Source of the DNA: Polynucleobacter sp. CS-Odin-A6
GTDB taxonomy: Bacteria > Pseudomonadota > Gammaproteobacteria > Burkholderiales > Burkholderiaceae
Direction of reading: 5' to 3'
Length of the DNA: 64,000 nucleotides
Assembly: GCF_018882095.1 (NCBI RefSeq)
Contig: NZ_JACVPD010000005.1
Coordinates: 37,810-101,809 of the forward strand
Shown: positions 1 to 9,393 of the stretch, piece by piece
Position numbering within the stretch: the first letter of the stretch is position 1
Layout: the number at the start of each line of letters is the position of its first letter
Notes under the pieces: generated by a model
Told to the model about the DNA's origin: nothing
The model's database searches: none
What the model saw: the letters and a program-made list of their open reading frames with translations, nothing else
Program-made: the position numbers and the translations under genes

Positions 1-2455
1 CTCCAGTTTGACGCTTAATTTCTGCAATGGTCTCATCCGATAAAGAATACGGTGGCAATGAACAGGCTGAGTCGCCAGAGTGAACACCGGCTTGCTCAAT
101 ATGCTCCATCACGCCGCCAATGAATACCTGCTGGCCATCACTGATACAGTCCACATCACACTCGATCGCATCATTTAAGAAACGATCTAACAAGACTGGT
201 GAGTCATGAGAAACCTTGACCGCTTCACGCATATAGCGCTCAAGATCACGGCCGTCATGCACGATTTCCATCGCACGACCGCCCAATACGTAGGAAGGAC
301 GCACAACTAATGGATAACCAATTTCTTCAGCTAGCTTCAAAGCCTCATCTTCTGCGCGAGCAGTTCGATTGGGTGGCTGACGCAAGCTCAACTCATGTAA
401 TAGCTTCTGAAAGCGCTCGCGATCTTCTGCAGCATCAATCATGTCTGGCGATGTGCCGATAATGGGAACGCCATTCGCCTCCAGATCTAAAGCTAACTTC
501 AGAGGAGTCTGACCACCGTACTGCACGATTACTCCTTTGGGCTTTTCAATCGCCACGATTTCGAGAACGTCTTCTAGCGTCAATGGCTCGAAATACAAGC
601 GATCAGAAGTGTCGTAGTCGGTAGATACCGTTTCTGGATTGCAATTGACCATAATGGTTTCGTAACCATCTTCACGCATAGCCAAGGCCGCATGAACACA
701 GCAATAGTCAAACTCAATACCCTGACCAATCCGGTTTGGACCGCCGCCAAGAACCATAATCTTGTCTTTATTGCTTGGTGCAGATTCGCACTCGCCATGC
801 TCAGCTTCGTAAGTAGAATACAAATACGCTGTGTTAGTAGAGAACTCAGCAGCACAGGTATCCACCCGCTTGTACACCGGCAGTACTTTTAAGCGATGGC
901 GCGCAGCGCGCACTGAGGAAGCATCTACACCCAACAACTTTGCTAAGCGACGATCTGAGAAACCTTTTTGCTTGATGAAACGCAACTCCGGCGCTGACAA
1001 ACTGTCAATCTTGCGTTGCTTGAGCTCAGTCTCCATCGTAATGAGCTCTTCAATTTGCTCCAAGAACCAAGGATCGACCTTCGTCTCGTTATAAACCTCA
1101 TCAAGACCCATGCCCATTCGGAAGGCATCAGCCAGATACCAGATGCGATCAGGTCCTGGCTCGCCGATTTCTTGAATGATGTCGTCTAAATCAGTCGAAA
1201 TCTCATCCAAGCCATCGACGCCCACTTCTAAACCACGAAGCGCTTTCTGGAAAGACTCTTGAAAGGTACGGCCAATAGCCATGACCTCACCAACGGATTT
1301 CATTTGCGTGGTTAAACGCGAATCGGCTTGCGGAAATTTCTCAAACGCGAAGCGGGGAATCTTCGTCACGACGTAATCGATTGAAGGCTCAAATGATGCT
1401 GGCGTTGCACCACCGGTAATGTCGTTCTTGAGCTCATCTAGGGTATAGCCAACTGCTAACTTGGCTGCAATCTTCGCAATCGGAAAACCGGTCGCTTTAG
1501 AAGCCAAAGCAGATGAACGTGAAACACGGGGGTTCATCTCAATCACAATCATGCGACCATCGACTGGGTTGATGGAGAACTGTACGTTTGACCCACCGGT
1601 ATCTACACCAATTTCACGCAGAACCGCAATCGATGCGTTACGCATGATTTGATATTCTTTATCAGTCAAGGTCTGTGCAGGCGCAACGGTAATCGAGTCA
1701 CCCGTATGCACACCCATAGGATCTAAGTTTTCGATTGAACAAACGATGATGCAGTTATCAGCACGATCTCGCACGACTTCCATCTCAAACTCTTTCCAAC
1801 CTAAAAGAGACTCTTCAATCAAGAGCTCACGAGTCGGAGACAAGTCTAAACCGCGCTTACAAATCTCTTCAAATTCTTCCCGGTTATAAGCAATACCGCC
1901 GCCTGAACCACCCATCGTAAAAGACGGACGAATGACCACCGGAAAACCTAAGCTATCAGTCTCTTTCTGAATACGCTGTTGCACTTCATGCGCCTCATCC
2001 ATCGAGTGCGCAATTCCAGATTTCGCAGAGCCCAGACCAATTTTGGTCATCGCATTTTTAAACTTCTGACGGTCTTCCGCCTTATCAATCGCCTCTGGGG
2101 AGGCACCAATCAACTCGCAACCGTATTTTTCAAGAATGCCATGACGATATAAATCGAGTGCGCAGTTCAAGGCGGTTTGACCACCCATCGTTGGCAAAAT
2201 CGCATCCGGCTTTTCAGTGGCAATAATCCGCTCCACGACTTCCCAAGTAATCGGTTCGATGTAAGTAACATCGGCCATTTCGGGGTCAGTCATGATGGTG
2301 GCAGGATTACTATTGACCAAAATTACTTTGTAACCTTCGTCACGCAATGCTTTACAAGCCTGCGCACCGGAGTAGTCAAACTCGCAAGCTTGGCCAATCA
2401 CAATCGGGCCGGCACCAATAATCAGAATGCTCTGAATGTCGCTCCGCTTAGGCAT
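1..2455 (-). CDS. carB: Carbamoyl-phosphate synthase large subunit (3' end outside window)
   Basis: Large ATP-grasp subunit that makes carbamoyl phosphate from bicarbonate, ATP and ammonia delivered by CarA, for pyrimidine and arginine synthesis. The minus-strand frame is open from the ATG at 2455 to the window edge, giving 818 of about 1,070 residues. The N-terminus reads [20 protein letters not shown], typical of CarB, and the first ATP-grasp half is followed by the start of the second repeat ([18 protein letters not shown]). The start overlaps the carA stop by one base (TAATG), so the two genes are translationally coupled. The C-terminal allosteric domain is not in view. No disruption is seen in the visible part. 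Confidence 0.97.
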   Translation of the reverse strand, partial: MPKRSDIQSILIIGAGPIVIGQACEFDYSGAQACKALRDEGYKVILVNSNPATIMTDPEMADVTYIEPITWEVVERIIATEKPDAILPTMGGQTALNCALDLYRHGILEKYGCELIGASPEAIDKAEDRQKFKNAMTKIGLGSAKSGIAHSMDEAHEVQQRIQKETDSLGFPVVIRPSFTMGGSGGGIAYNREEFEEICKRGLDLSPTRELLIEESLLGWKEFEMEVVRDRADNCIIVCSIENLDPMGVHTGDSITVAPAQTLTDKEYQIMRNASIAVLREIGVDTGGSNVQFSINPVDGRMIVIEMNPRVSRSSALASKATGFPIAKIAAKLAVGYTLDELKNDITGGATPASFEPSIDYVVTKIPRFAFEKFPQADSRLTTQMKSVGEVMAIGRTFQESFQKALRGLEVGVDGLDEISTDLDDIIQEIGEPGPDRIWYLADAFRMGMGLDEVYNETKVDPWFLEQIEELITMETELKQRKIDSLSAPELRFIKQKGFSDRRLAKLLGVDASSVRAARHRLKVLPVYKRVDTCAAEFSTNTAYLYSTYEAEHGECESAPSNKDKIMVLGGGPNRIGQGIEFDYCCVHAALAMREDGYETIMVNCNPETVSTDYDTSDRLYFEPLTLEDVLEIVAIEKPKGVIVQYGGQTPLKLALDLEANGVPIIGTSPDMIDAAEDRERFQKLLHELSLRQPPNRTARAEDEALKLAEEIGYPLVVRPSYVLGGRAMEIVHDGRDLERYMREAVKVSHDSPVLLDRFLNDAIECDVDCISDGQQVFIGGVMEHIEQAGVHSGDSACSLPPYSLSDETIAEIKRQTG

Positions 2456-3657
2456 TATTTGCCCTCCTTGTTACCAGCAATGGCAGCATTCATCAACTCC
2501 ACAAAACGATCAAATAAATAAGCAATATCGTGAGGACCCGGCGAGGCTTCAGGGTGTCCTTGGAAACACAAGGCAGGTTTATCTTTCCAAGCCAGGCCTT
2601 GTAAGGATCCATCGAATAAAGAAACATGGGTGACACGGATGTTGTCGGGCAGGGTATTGGCATCTACGGCAAAACCGTGGTTCTGAGAAGTAATGGCTAC
2701 GCGCCCAGAATCTAAATCTTTTACAGGGTGATTTGCACCATGGTGGCCAAATTTCATCTTCAGTGTCTTAGCGCCAGCAGCCAAGCCCATGATTTGATGA
2801 CCCAAGCAAATACCAAAAGTCGGAATACCCTTTTCAATAATTTCTTTGGCAGCAGTAATGGCGTAATCACAAGGGCCAGGATCTCCAGGACCATTGGAAA
2901 AGAACACGCCATCAGGGTTCATCGCGAATACCTCAGCAGCGCTAGTCTGTGCAGGCACTACCGTTAACTCGCAGCCACGCTCTGTCAGCATGCGCAAAAT
3001 ATTGCGCTTCACACCAAAATCATAAGCAACGACTTTTTTGATGGGCTTGCTAGTATCTAAAGTTCTGTAAGCAGGTTTGCCATCAGGGCCATGCAAATCC
3101 CATTCCGCTTCACGCCATGGATATGAGGTGGATGTCGTCACTACTTTAGCAAGATCTAAACCATCCATTCCCGGAAAGGCTTTCGCCAATTCCAGGGCCT
3201 TCGCGCCCAGGATCTTGACATCATCACCCATCTTGCCAGCAACAATCGCTCCAGATTGAGCGCCCTTGTCACGCAAGATGCGAGTGAGTTTACGGGTATC
3301 AATTCCAGAGATGCCCACCACGCCTGCTTTAGTTAGGTAGCTATCGAGACTTTCTTCAGAGCGGAAATTGGATACACGCCTTGAGAGATCCTTAACCACC
3401 AATCCAGCAGCTTGAACTCGATCCGACTCGGCATCCTGGCCATTGACTCCAACATTACCAATATGGGGATAAGTTAAGGTAACGATTTGGCGGGAGTAGC
3501 TGGGATCAGTAATGATCTCTTGATAACCCGTGAGTGCGGTATTGAAAACGACTTCACCGGTAGTTTCGCCAGGAGCGCCAATACTGAGACCGGCAAATAA
3601 GGTGCCATCGGCTAAAGCCAATACGGCGGGAGGAAAAGAAGGAAGCAAGGGTGACAA
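2455..3657 (-). CDS. carA: Carbamoyl-phosphate synthase small (glutaminase) subunit
   Basis: Class I glutamine amidotransferase subunit that hydrolyses glutamine and passes ammonia to CarB. The 400-residue product has the N-terminal CarA domain ([33 protein letters not shown]) and a C-terminal GATase domain with the nucleophile motif FGICLGHQ and the catalytic His/Glu in [13 protein letters not shown] place the start at a TTG codon (3657) because GGAG lies 5 nt upstream. A second in-frame TTG three codons later gives the more usual start [15 protein letters not shown], but it sits too far from that GGAG. It is the first gene of the carAB operon. Confidence 0.96.
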   Translation of the reverse strand: MSPLLPSFPPAVLALADGTLFAGLSIGAPGETTGEVVFNTALTGYQEIITDPSYSRQIVTLTYPHIGNVGVNGQDAESDRVQAAGLVVKDLSRRVSNFRSEESLDSYLTKAGVVGISGIDTRKLTRILRDKGAQSGAIVAGKMGDDVKILGAKALELAKAFPGMDGLDLAKVVTTSTSYPWREAEWDLHGPDGKPAYRTLDTSKPIKKVVAYDFGVKRNILRMLTERGCELTVVPAQTSAAEVFAMNPDGVFFSNGPGDPGPCDYAITAAKEIIEKGIPTFGICLGHQIMGLAAGAKTLKMKFGHHGANHPVKDLDSGRVAITSQNHGFAVDANTLPDNIRVTHVSLFDGSLQGLAWKDKPALCFQGHPEASPGPHDIAYLFDRFVELMNAAIAGNKEGK

Positions 3658-3852
3658 ACCATCTCCAGTCCCTGCTCCATCCGACGCTCAACACCCCAAA
3701 AAGACCAACCCAGGACTGTTTGTGCGGGAGGTGAGTGTCTTTAAGCGCTAGGGTAATTTATTAAGTTTTGAACCTTGCAATGATACCAGTTTTGCCTAAA
3801 AAACCCTTGGATTACCGACCCATGGGGCTCAGAAGGCAATCAACCCCTAGGC

Positions 3853-5748
3853 TTAGCTTTTTGATGTGGCGCTTTGCTCAATGATGGTCTTAATTTGCGC
3901 CAAAACGGCCTGATCTTCCATCGTGCTGATGTCACCCGGATCACGCCCTTCAGCCACAGCCTGAAGCGCACGCCGCACGATCTTGCCCGAACGGGTTTTG
4001 GGCAAGGCGGTCACCACGTAAACACGGCCTGGTCGAGCAATCGCGCCCAAGGTCTTGTCTACCGTCTTCATGCATTCTGCTTCTAGGGTGTCAATGTTCA
4101 TGGCATCTTTTGGAATCACAAAAGCAATGGCCGCTTGACCTTTGAGTTTGTCCTCAATGCCCACCACCGCCACTTCAGAAATATTGGGGTGACTAGAAAT
4201 ACTCTCCTCGATCTCACGAGTACCCAAGCGGTGACCAGCAACATTAATCACATCATCAGTTCGGCCCAAGATAAAAAAGTAGCCATCCTCATCCTTAATG
4301 CCCCAGTCAAAGGTAGAGTAAATCGTCTTACCTGGAATGGTTTCCCAATAGGTGCTAACGAAACGCTGGTCATCACCCCAAACCGTTTGCATGCAACCGG
4401 GTGGTAATGGCCCTTCAATGGCAATCACCCCCTTCTGATTGGGGCCCAACTCTTCAGAGCTCGCATCATCCAAGAGCTTCATGTTGTAACCAAATGAAGG
4501 GACGCCAGGCGAACCAAACTTATGAGGCATCACTTCAACCCCACGCTGAATTGCCAGCATCGGCCAACCTGTTTCTGTCTGCCAGTAGTTATCCACAATC
4601 GGCTTCTTGATCGCATCATGAATCCAGCTTGCAGTCGGCTCATCTAAGGGCTCGCCTGCTAAAAATAGGGCCTTCAAACTCGTGAGATCATATTGAGTCA
4701 GAAATGCAGGATCTTGTTTTTTGAGAACGCGTACCGCAGTGGGCGCAGAAAACATCACTGAGACTTTGTACTTCTCCACCAGCTTCCACCAAATACCCGC
4801 ATCAGGACGCAGTGGCGTGCCCTCATACATGACGGTTGCCATACCGTTGAGTAGAGGCGCATAAATAATGTAACTGTGACCTACAACCCAACCAATGTCG
4901 GAGGTACAGAACATGGTATCTCCAGGGCTGGCACAGAATATATGCTTCATGGTTGAAGCCAAAGCAACGGCGTAGCCACCAGTGTCACGTTGCACACCCT
5001 TCGGCTTGCCAGTAGTTCCAGAGGTGTACAAAATATAGGAGGTATGGGTTGCATCTACCCACTCAATCGGAACGACATCATGGAGATGTTTTTGGCGCTC
5101 AGTGGCGTAATCTAAATCACGGCCAGCAACAGTCGTGAACTCAGTAAGGCCACGATTGACGATCAAGACTTTTTCAGGCTTGTAGCTCGCTAGGGCAATC
5201 GCCTCATCTAGCAATGGCTTATAAGGGACTGCCTTACCTCCACGAGCGCCTGCCTCTGCAGTCACAATCATTTTGGGTTTGGCATCGTCAATTCTCGATG
5301 CCAAGCTATGCGATGCAAAGCCGCCAAAGACCACCGAGTGAATTGCGCCAATTCGCAGACAAGCCAACATCGCAAAGCAAGCTTCCGCAATCATCGGCAT
5401 ATAAATCAACACCCGATCACCCTTTTGTACACCATTCGCTTTATAAATCGCCGCCATGCGATTCACTTCTTCGTAGAGCTCTGTGTAGGTATAGGCTTTT
5501 TCTAAATTCGTTTCTGTCGAAACGGCCACTAGCGCCAGTTGATCAGGGCGATCTTTGAGGTGACGGTCCACCGAGTTGTAGCAAAGATTGGTTAGGCCAC
5601 CTTCAAACCATTTAGCAAAAGGAGGTTTTGCGTAATCTAGAACTTGCTTGAATGGCTTTTCCCAATGAATCAGTTTTGCCTGCTCCCCCCAAAAACCATT
5701 TGGATCTTGAATGGAGCGTTCGTGTTCAGATTTATAGGACATGGCCAA
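3853..5748 (-). CDS. prpE: Propionate--CoA ligase
   Basis: AMP-forming acyl-CoA synthetase that activates propionate to propionyl-CoA in the cytoplasm. The 631 residues match PrpE length. The nucleotide-binding loop reads YTSGTTGKPKGVQRDTGGYA; the QRDTGGYA ending separates PrpE from acetyl-CoA synthetase, which has LHTTGGY. The C-terminal subdomain has PKTRSGKIVRR, with Lys589 as the residue needed for adenylation and known in this family as an acetylation target. ATG codons at 5748 and two codons later are both possible starts. No prpBCD methylcitrate genes are nearby, so the gene stands apart from a propionate operon here. Acetyl-CoA synthetase activity is the alternative. Confidence 0.9.
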   Translation of the reverse strand: MAMSYKSEHERSIQDPNGFWGEQAKLIHWEKPFKQVLDYAKPPFAKWFEGGLTNLCYNSVDRHLKDRPDQLALVAVSTETNLEKAYTYTELYEEVNRMAAIYKANGVQKGDRVLIYMPMIAEACFAMLACLRIGAIHSVVFGGFASHSLASRIDDAKPKMIVTAEAGARGGKAVPYKPLLDEAIALASYKPEKVLIVNRGLTEFTTVAGRDLDYATERQKHLHDVVPIEWVDATHTSYILYTSGTTGKPKGVQRDTGGYAVALASTMKHIFCASPGDTMFCTSDIGWVVGHSYIIYAPLLNGMATVMYEGTPLRPDAGIWWKLVEKYKVSVMFSAPTAVRVLKKQDPAFLTQYDLTSLKALFLAGEPLDEPTASWIHDAIKKPIVDNYWQTETGWPMLAIQRGVEVMPHKFGSPGVPSFGYNMKLLDDASSEELGPNQKGVIAIEGPLPPGCMQTVWGDDQRFVSTYWETIPGKTIYSTFDWGIKDEDGYFFILGRTDDVINVAGHRLGTREIEESISSHPNISEVAVVGIEDKLKGQAAIAFVIPKDAMNIDTLEAECMKTVDKTLGAIARPGRVYVVTALPKTRSGKIVRRALQAVAEGRDPGDISTMEDQAVLAQIKTIIEQSATSKS

Positions 5749-5775
5749 CCTAAATAAAAATAAAAATGTCTGGAA

Positions 5776-7185
5776 TTACTGTAGCTTACTAGTCCCTTTG
5801 CCATTAGAGGTCTTGGCATTTGCGCTAGAGGCTGTCGAAGAGCTATTTTTCGCAGATTTTGCAAGCACTGTCGATGCGGATTTATGCTGAGAAGACGCAT
5901 TATTTGTAGAAGAATTGCTTTTAGCTGATCCTTTCGCAGACTTCACCACAGGGCATTTAGCCCCTTTTGCACATTTGATAGGTGCTGGAGGTATAGGTTT
6001 CACTAAGCTCAGACTGCCATTTTCAGCCATCGCCAGTGAGATATCTCCAGGGCGACGGGGGGTTTTTGGCACCAAAAGCGTGGATCCAGCACGAATTCGC
6101 ATCCCCTTCGGGATCCCGTTTGTTTCTCGCAGAGTATCCGCATCAACGCCAAGCGTCTTAGCGGCCTGATCTACTGTCTCCGTTTTAGTCACCTGTACTG
6201 CCGTCCAAGAAGAGAGTGGCTTAGTGTATTTCTTGAGATTTTCTTGAAAGATTTCTGCATGACCGAAGGGCAACAGTATCTGTTGATTGGCATTACTTAA
6301 AATCACCGGCTTATTAAATGAGGGGTTTAGACTTTGAAACTCTTCCTCCGGAATCTCGCTTAACTTGATCGCTAGAGCAACATCGATATCTGTACCAACA
6401 TCCACTGCCACAAAATAGGGGTGATTTTCTAGATCTGGCAAGACAATGCCGTAGGCCTGAGGATCTAAAACAATCTGTCGATATGCCATTAACTTAGGAA
6501 CATAATTCCGCGTCTCATTAGGCATTTTGAGACTCAGATAATCTGTAGGAAGTCCTGCGGCAAGATTGCGCTTCTGGGCTTTGGAGACATTTCCCTCGCC
6601 CCAGTTGTATGCAGCCAAAGCCAGATCCCAGCTACCAAACTGGTTATACAGGCGCTGTAAATAATCCAGTGCAGCATCTGTGGATTGCAATACATCTCTC
6701 CGCTCATCCCGGAAGACATTTTGAGTCAAACGAAAATCTTTACCAGTAGCAGGCATAAACTGCCACAAGCCCATGGCCTTCGCAGAGGATTTGGCATGGG
6801 TCACAAAGGCGCTCTCAACAAAAGGTAGTAGCGCAATCTCGGTTGGCATCTTACGCGCATTCACTTCTTGCACGATATAAAACAGGTACCGTGAAGAGCG
6901 CTTCATCGACCGATTAACATAATCAGGGCGAGCACTCAACCAGCGTACCTGCTCGATCTCAAGCGGTGTATTTAAAGGCTCCATCTCAAAACCACCCCGG
7001 ATGCGGATCCAAAGATTGCTCGATGGCGCATAGACGTCGCTCACAGATTGATTTTGTAAATTGACGCGTTTTGCATTGGCCGCGCGGGAATCTTGACGGG
7101 TCGGAGTATTAGACGACCAATCACCCGTACTCGCACAACCTGAGAGTAGGGCAATCAACCATATGGCTGCATAACGCCACTGCAT
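5776..7185 (-). CDS. mltD: Membrane-bound lytic murein transglycosylase D
   Basis: Outer-membrane lipoprotein that cleaves peptidoglycan glycan strands to 1,6-anhydro muropeptides. From the ATG at 7185 it is 469 residues. A signal peptide ends in the lipobox LSGC, with Cys17 as the lipidated residue. The SLT domain holds the catalytic Glu124 (LLPFVESAF) and the family motif AMGLWQFMPATG. A LysM-like peptidoglycan-binding repeat lies near residues 320-370 (ETVDQAAKTLGVDADTLRE). The last about 80 residues are low-complexity Ser/Ala/Lys. A start six codons upstream is possible, but the chosen ATG overlaps the gloB stop (TGATG), so it is probably coupled to gloB. Confidence 0.92.
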   Translation of the reverse strand: MQWRYAAIWLIALLSGCASTGDWSSNTPTRQDSRAANAKRVNLQNQSVSDVYAPSSNLWIRIRGGFEMEPLNTPLEIEQVRWLSARPDYVNRSMKRSSRYLFYIVQEVNARKMPTEIALLPFVESAFVTHAKSSAKAMGLWQFMPATGKDFRLTQNVFRDERRDVLQSTDAALDYLQRLYNQFGSWDLALAAYNWGEGNVSKAQKRNLAAGLPTDYLSLKMPNETRNYVPKLMAYRQIVLDPQAYGIVLPDLENHPYFVAVDVGTDIDVALAIKLSEIPEEEFQSLNPSFNKPVILSNANQQILLPFGHAEIFQENLKKYTKPLSSWTAVQVTKTETVDQAAKTLGVDADTLRETNGIPKGMRIRAGSTLLVPKTPRRPGDISLAMAENGSLSLVKPIPPAPIKCAKGAKCPVVKSAKGSAKSNSSTNNASSQHKSASTVLAKSAKNSSSTASSANAKTSNGKGTSKLQ

Positions 7186-7994
7186 CAGAAGCGATCCTTC
7201 CAAGCGCGAATAACTGCTAAGACATGTGCCGGCGTTGGCAAAGCGGTTTCGCCAGAGACTTGCAAAGCGGCATCAATGACTGCTTTTTGATCGCAGCGCA
7301 TAAAGGGATTGACTTGTAACTCTTGTCCAATAGTCGTAGGCAAGGTAGGTAGATGTTGAGCTCGCAATGATTGCGCGGTTTCTGACCAAGTAATGAGGTT
7401 GGCATTATTGGGTTCAACCGCTAAGGCAAAGCGAATATTCGACAAGGTGTATTCATGAGTGCAATACACCAAGGTATTTTTTGGCAAGGCAATGAACTTT
7501 GCAAGCGACTGACTCATTTGCGTTGGCGTGCCTTCAAATAAACGGCCGCAGCCAGAAGCAAATAAGGTATCGCCGCAAAACAACATAGGCTCCACTACAT
7601 TAGCCTGCATGTTCGCAAAGTAAGCAATATGACTTAAGGTATGGCCTGGTACCTCATAGACCTCGAAACTAATGCGTGGCGCAGTGATGTCAACCTGGTC
7701 ACCTTCCATCAGCGCATGAGTTCGCCCCGGGATCTCGATTGCGGCCGGCCCATAAACCGGAATCTCGGAGCCCAGCGCCTGCAATAAATCCAAAATACCA
7801 CCAGTGTGATCGGCATGGTGGTGGGTCACTAAAATACCTGTGAGAGTGAGCTGATTTTGTTCAAGAAAATGCAATACCGGCTTCGCATCGCCCGGATCAA
7901 CAATCAGAGCAGATTGACCGTCATGGATGCACCAAAGGTAATTATCATCAAAAGCCGGTATCGGCCAAACCTGCAATAAAGTATTCTTCACCAT
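7185..7994 (-). CDS. gloB: Hydroxyacylglutathione hydrolase (glyoxalase II)
   Basis: Metallo-beta-lactamase-fold thioesterase that hydrolyses S-lactoylglutathione to lactate and glutathione, the second step of methylglyoxal detoxification. The 269 residues match glyoxalase II. The metal-binding motif THHHADHTGG is at residues 57-66 (His58, His60, Asp62, His63), with FCGDTLFASGCGRLFEGTP further along. The gene is divergent from the methyltransferase gene with only six bases between the two start codons. Its promoter must therefore lie inside that neighbour, and no Shine-Dalgarno sequence precedes its ATG. The mltD start overlaps its stop. Confidence 0.96.
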   Translation of the reverse strand: MVKNTLLQVWPIPAFDDNYLWCIHDGQSALIVDPGDAKPVLHFLEQNQLTLTGILVTHHHADHTGGILDLLQALGSEIPVYGPAAIEIPGRTHALMEGDQVDITAPRISFEVYEVPGHTLSHIAYFANMQANVVEPMLFCGDTLFASGCGRLFEGTPTQMSQSLAKFIALPKNTLVYCTHEYTLSNIRFALAVEPNNANLITWSETAQSLRAQHLPTLPTTIGQELQVNPFMRCDQKAVIDAALQVSGETALPTPAHVLAVIRAWKDRF

Positions 7995-8000
7995 AGACCG

Positions 8001-8030
8001 ATGATAACAACCCCACCCTCACCCTCTCAG
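8001..8030 (-). promoter_or_regulatory. Candidate gloB promoter giving a leaderless mRNA
   Basis: On the minus strand a -10-like TATCAT (8006-8001) lies six bases before the gloB ATG, and a -35-like CTGAGA (8030-8025) lies 18 bases further upstream. Transcription from this site would begin at about the ATG itself. Both boxes are only moderate matches to the sigma-70 consensus. The assignment rests on the lack of intergenic space and the lack of a Shine-Dalgarno sequence. Confidence 0.3.
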
Positions 8031-8816
8031 ATGCCTGCACCACCCTGGAGTTCCTGGGAAAAGTGGCTCCAATCCCCTCCAGGACGCTATGTATTGTCCT
8101 GGGAGCAGAAATGCTTTAATCAGATCGTTGCAGATGTCTTTGGCTTTTATGCCGTACAAATTGGTTTACCTCAAATCAATACCCTTTCAGAAAACCGGAT
8201 GCCCTTACAGGCTCTGCTGATTGATTCCAATGATCGCCTAAAACATGCCGAAGGATTTGCCTGGCACCAAATTGAAGGCAATGCCATTGAATTACCCTTT
8301 GCCTCCGAAACCATTGATTTATTGGTATTGCCGCATGTTTTAGAATTCGCTGCCGACCCCCATCAAATTCTGCGGGAAGCTGAGCGCGTTCTTCGCCCAG
8401 AAGGTCGCTTAATTATTTCAGGATTCAACCCAGCTAGTCTTTGGGGAATGCGCCAGTACCTTAGTAGATTAGTCGGCAGTCCTTACTTGCCCAGAGATGG
8501 GCAATTTATTGGCCTTCTCCGCATTAAAGACTGGTTACAACTCCTGAACTTTTCTCTCGATCGTGGTCACTTTGGCTGCTATAAACTCCCGCTGAGCGGA
8601 GAGTCCGGTATGGCCAGAATGGATTTTATGGAGCCTGCAGGCAACCGCTGGTGGCCTATTTTTGGGGCTGTTTTTTTGGTTTCCGCCATTAAGCGTCAGC
8701 AAGGGATCCGTCTGATTGGCAAAGTCCAGGGCTTGCGAATTCCTGCAATGACGCAATTGAGTCCAGCTGCTGAAAGCCGTCAGAATTCAGTCAAAAGCCA
8801 AGACAAAGTAAATTAG
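8001..8816 (+). CDS. SAM-dependent methyltransferase (type 11)
   Basis: Class I methyltransferase of unknown substrate. The family is recognised from the post-SAM-binding segment [20 protein letters not shown] followed by [20 protein letters not shown], typical of Methyltransf_11. The first glycine-rich motif is weak (ALLIDSN rather than the GxGxG form). The product is 271 residues; an internal ATG at 8031 ([13 protein letters not shown]) is an alternative start, and neither start has a clear Shine-Dalgarno sequence. It is divergent from gloB and lies 4 bp before rnhA, so the two are probably co-transcribed. The gloB/methyltransferase/rnhA neighbourhood is common in betaproteobacteria, but the substrate is not evident. 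Confidence 0.8.
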   Translation: MITTPPSPSQMPAPPWSSWEKWLQSPPGRYVLSWEQKCFNQIVADVFGFYAVQIGLPQINTLSENRMPLQALLIDSNDRLKHAEGFAWHQIEGNAIELPFASETIDLLVLPHVLEFAADPHQILREAERVLRPEGRLIISGFNPASLWGMRQYLSRLVGSPYLPRDGQFIGLLRIKDWLQLLNFSLDRGHFGCYKLPLSGESGMARMDFMEPAGNRWWPIFGAVFLVSAIKRQQGIRLIGKVQGLRIPAMTQLSPAAESRQNSVKSQDKVN

Positions 8817-8820
8817 CGCT

Positions 8821-9276
8821 ATGTCACTCACCGAAACCCTCCCCCACATCATCATTTATACCGATGGGGCCTGCAAAGGCAATCCTGGCCCTGGTGGCTG
8901 GGGTGCCGTACTGCGCTCTGGAAGCCATGAAAAACACCTGCATGGGGGCGCCGAGCACACCACCAATAACCGCATGGAAATTAGCGCTGTCATTCATGCG
9001 CTGCGGGCCTTAAAGCAGACTAGCTCCGTTGAACTTTGGACCGACTCCCAATATGTGCAAAAAGGCGTTACTGAGTGGTTGGAAGGCTGGAAAAAAAGGG
9101 GTTGGAAGACGGCAAGCAAAGATCCCGTTAAAAATGCCGATTTATGGCAAGAATTAGATGCTTTAATCCCCGGCCACAAAATCTCCTGGCATTGGGTGCG
9201 GGGGCACAACGGTCACCCCGGAAATGAGCTTGCCGACCTCCTGGCAAACAAAGGCGTCATGGAATTTCTGCCCTAG
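8821..9276 (+). CDS. rnhA: Ribonuclease HI
   Basis: Endonuclease that degrades the RNA strand of RNA-DNA hybrids in replication and R-loop removal. The 151 residues match bacterial RNase HI. All four catalytic acids are present: Asp15 ([16 protein letters not shown]), Glu53 (NNRMEI), Asp75 (WTDSQYV) and Asp139 (ELAD), together with the active-site His129 (VRGHNGH). It follows the methyltransferase gene with a 4-bp gap. In related genomes rnhA is normally next to dnaQ; here an RND efflux pair lies between them. Confidence 0.97.
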   Translation: MSLTETLPHIIIYTDGACKGNPGPGGWGAVLRSGSHEKHLHGGAEHTTNNRMEISAVIHALRALKQTSSVELWTDSQYVQKGVTEWLEGWKKRGWKTASKDPVKNADLWQELDALIPGHKISWHWVRGHNGHPGNELADLLANKGVMEFLP

Positions 9277-9393
9277 TTTGGGTTGAGGTCCTGCCGTCCA
9301 CATTTGGCGGCCTTATGAGAGAATGTTCAGATTCAAAGCGGGTAAAAAAATTCCTCGCTAAACCCAAATAGAACAAAGAAAAGCTCCGAGACC

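Noticed and set aside
2177..2521. Plus-strand open frame inside carB/carA.
   Set aside because: It is antisense to strongly conserved coding sequence and has no recognisable domain; the same holds for similar antisense frames over prpE, nuoG, nuoD and the FtsX-like gene.
3612..3680. A 22-codon frame (ATG at 3680) overlapping the carA start out of frame, which could be a regulatory upstream frame.
   Set aside because: It has only a weak ribosome binding site, no arginine- or pyrimidine-linked codon pattern and no terminator nearby.
9277..9393. GC-rich inverted pair (GCCG and CGGC) between rnhA and the RND adaptor gene as a terminator.
   Set aside because: There is no T tract and the stem is short; the 117-bp gap holds no other clear signal.
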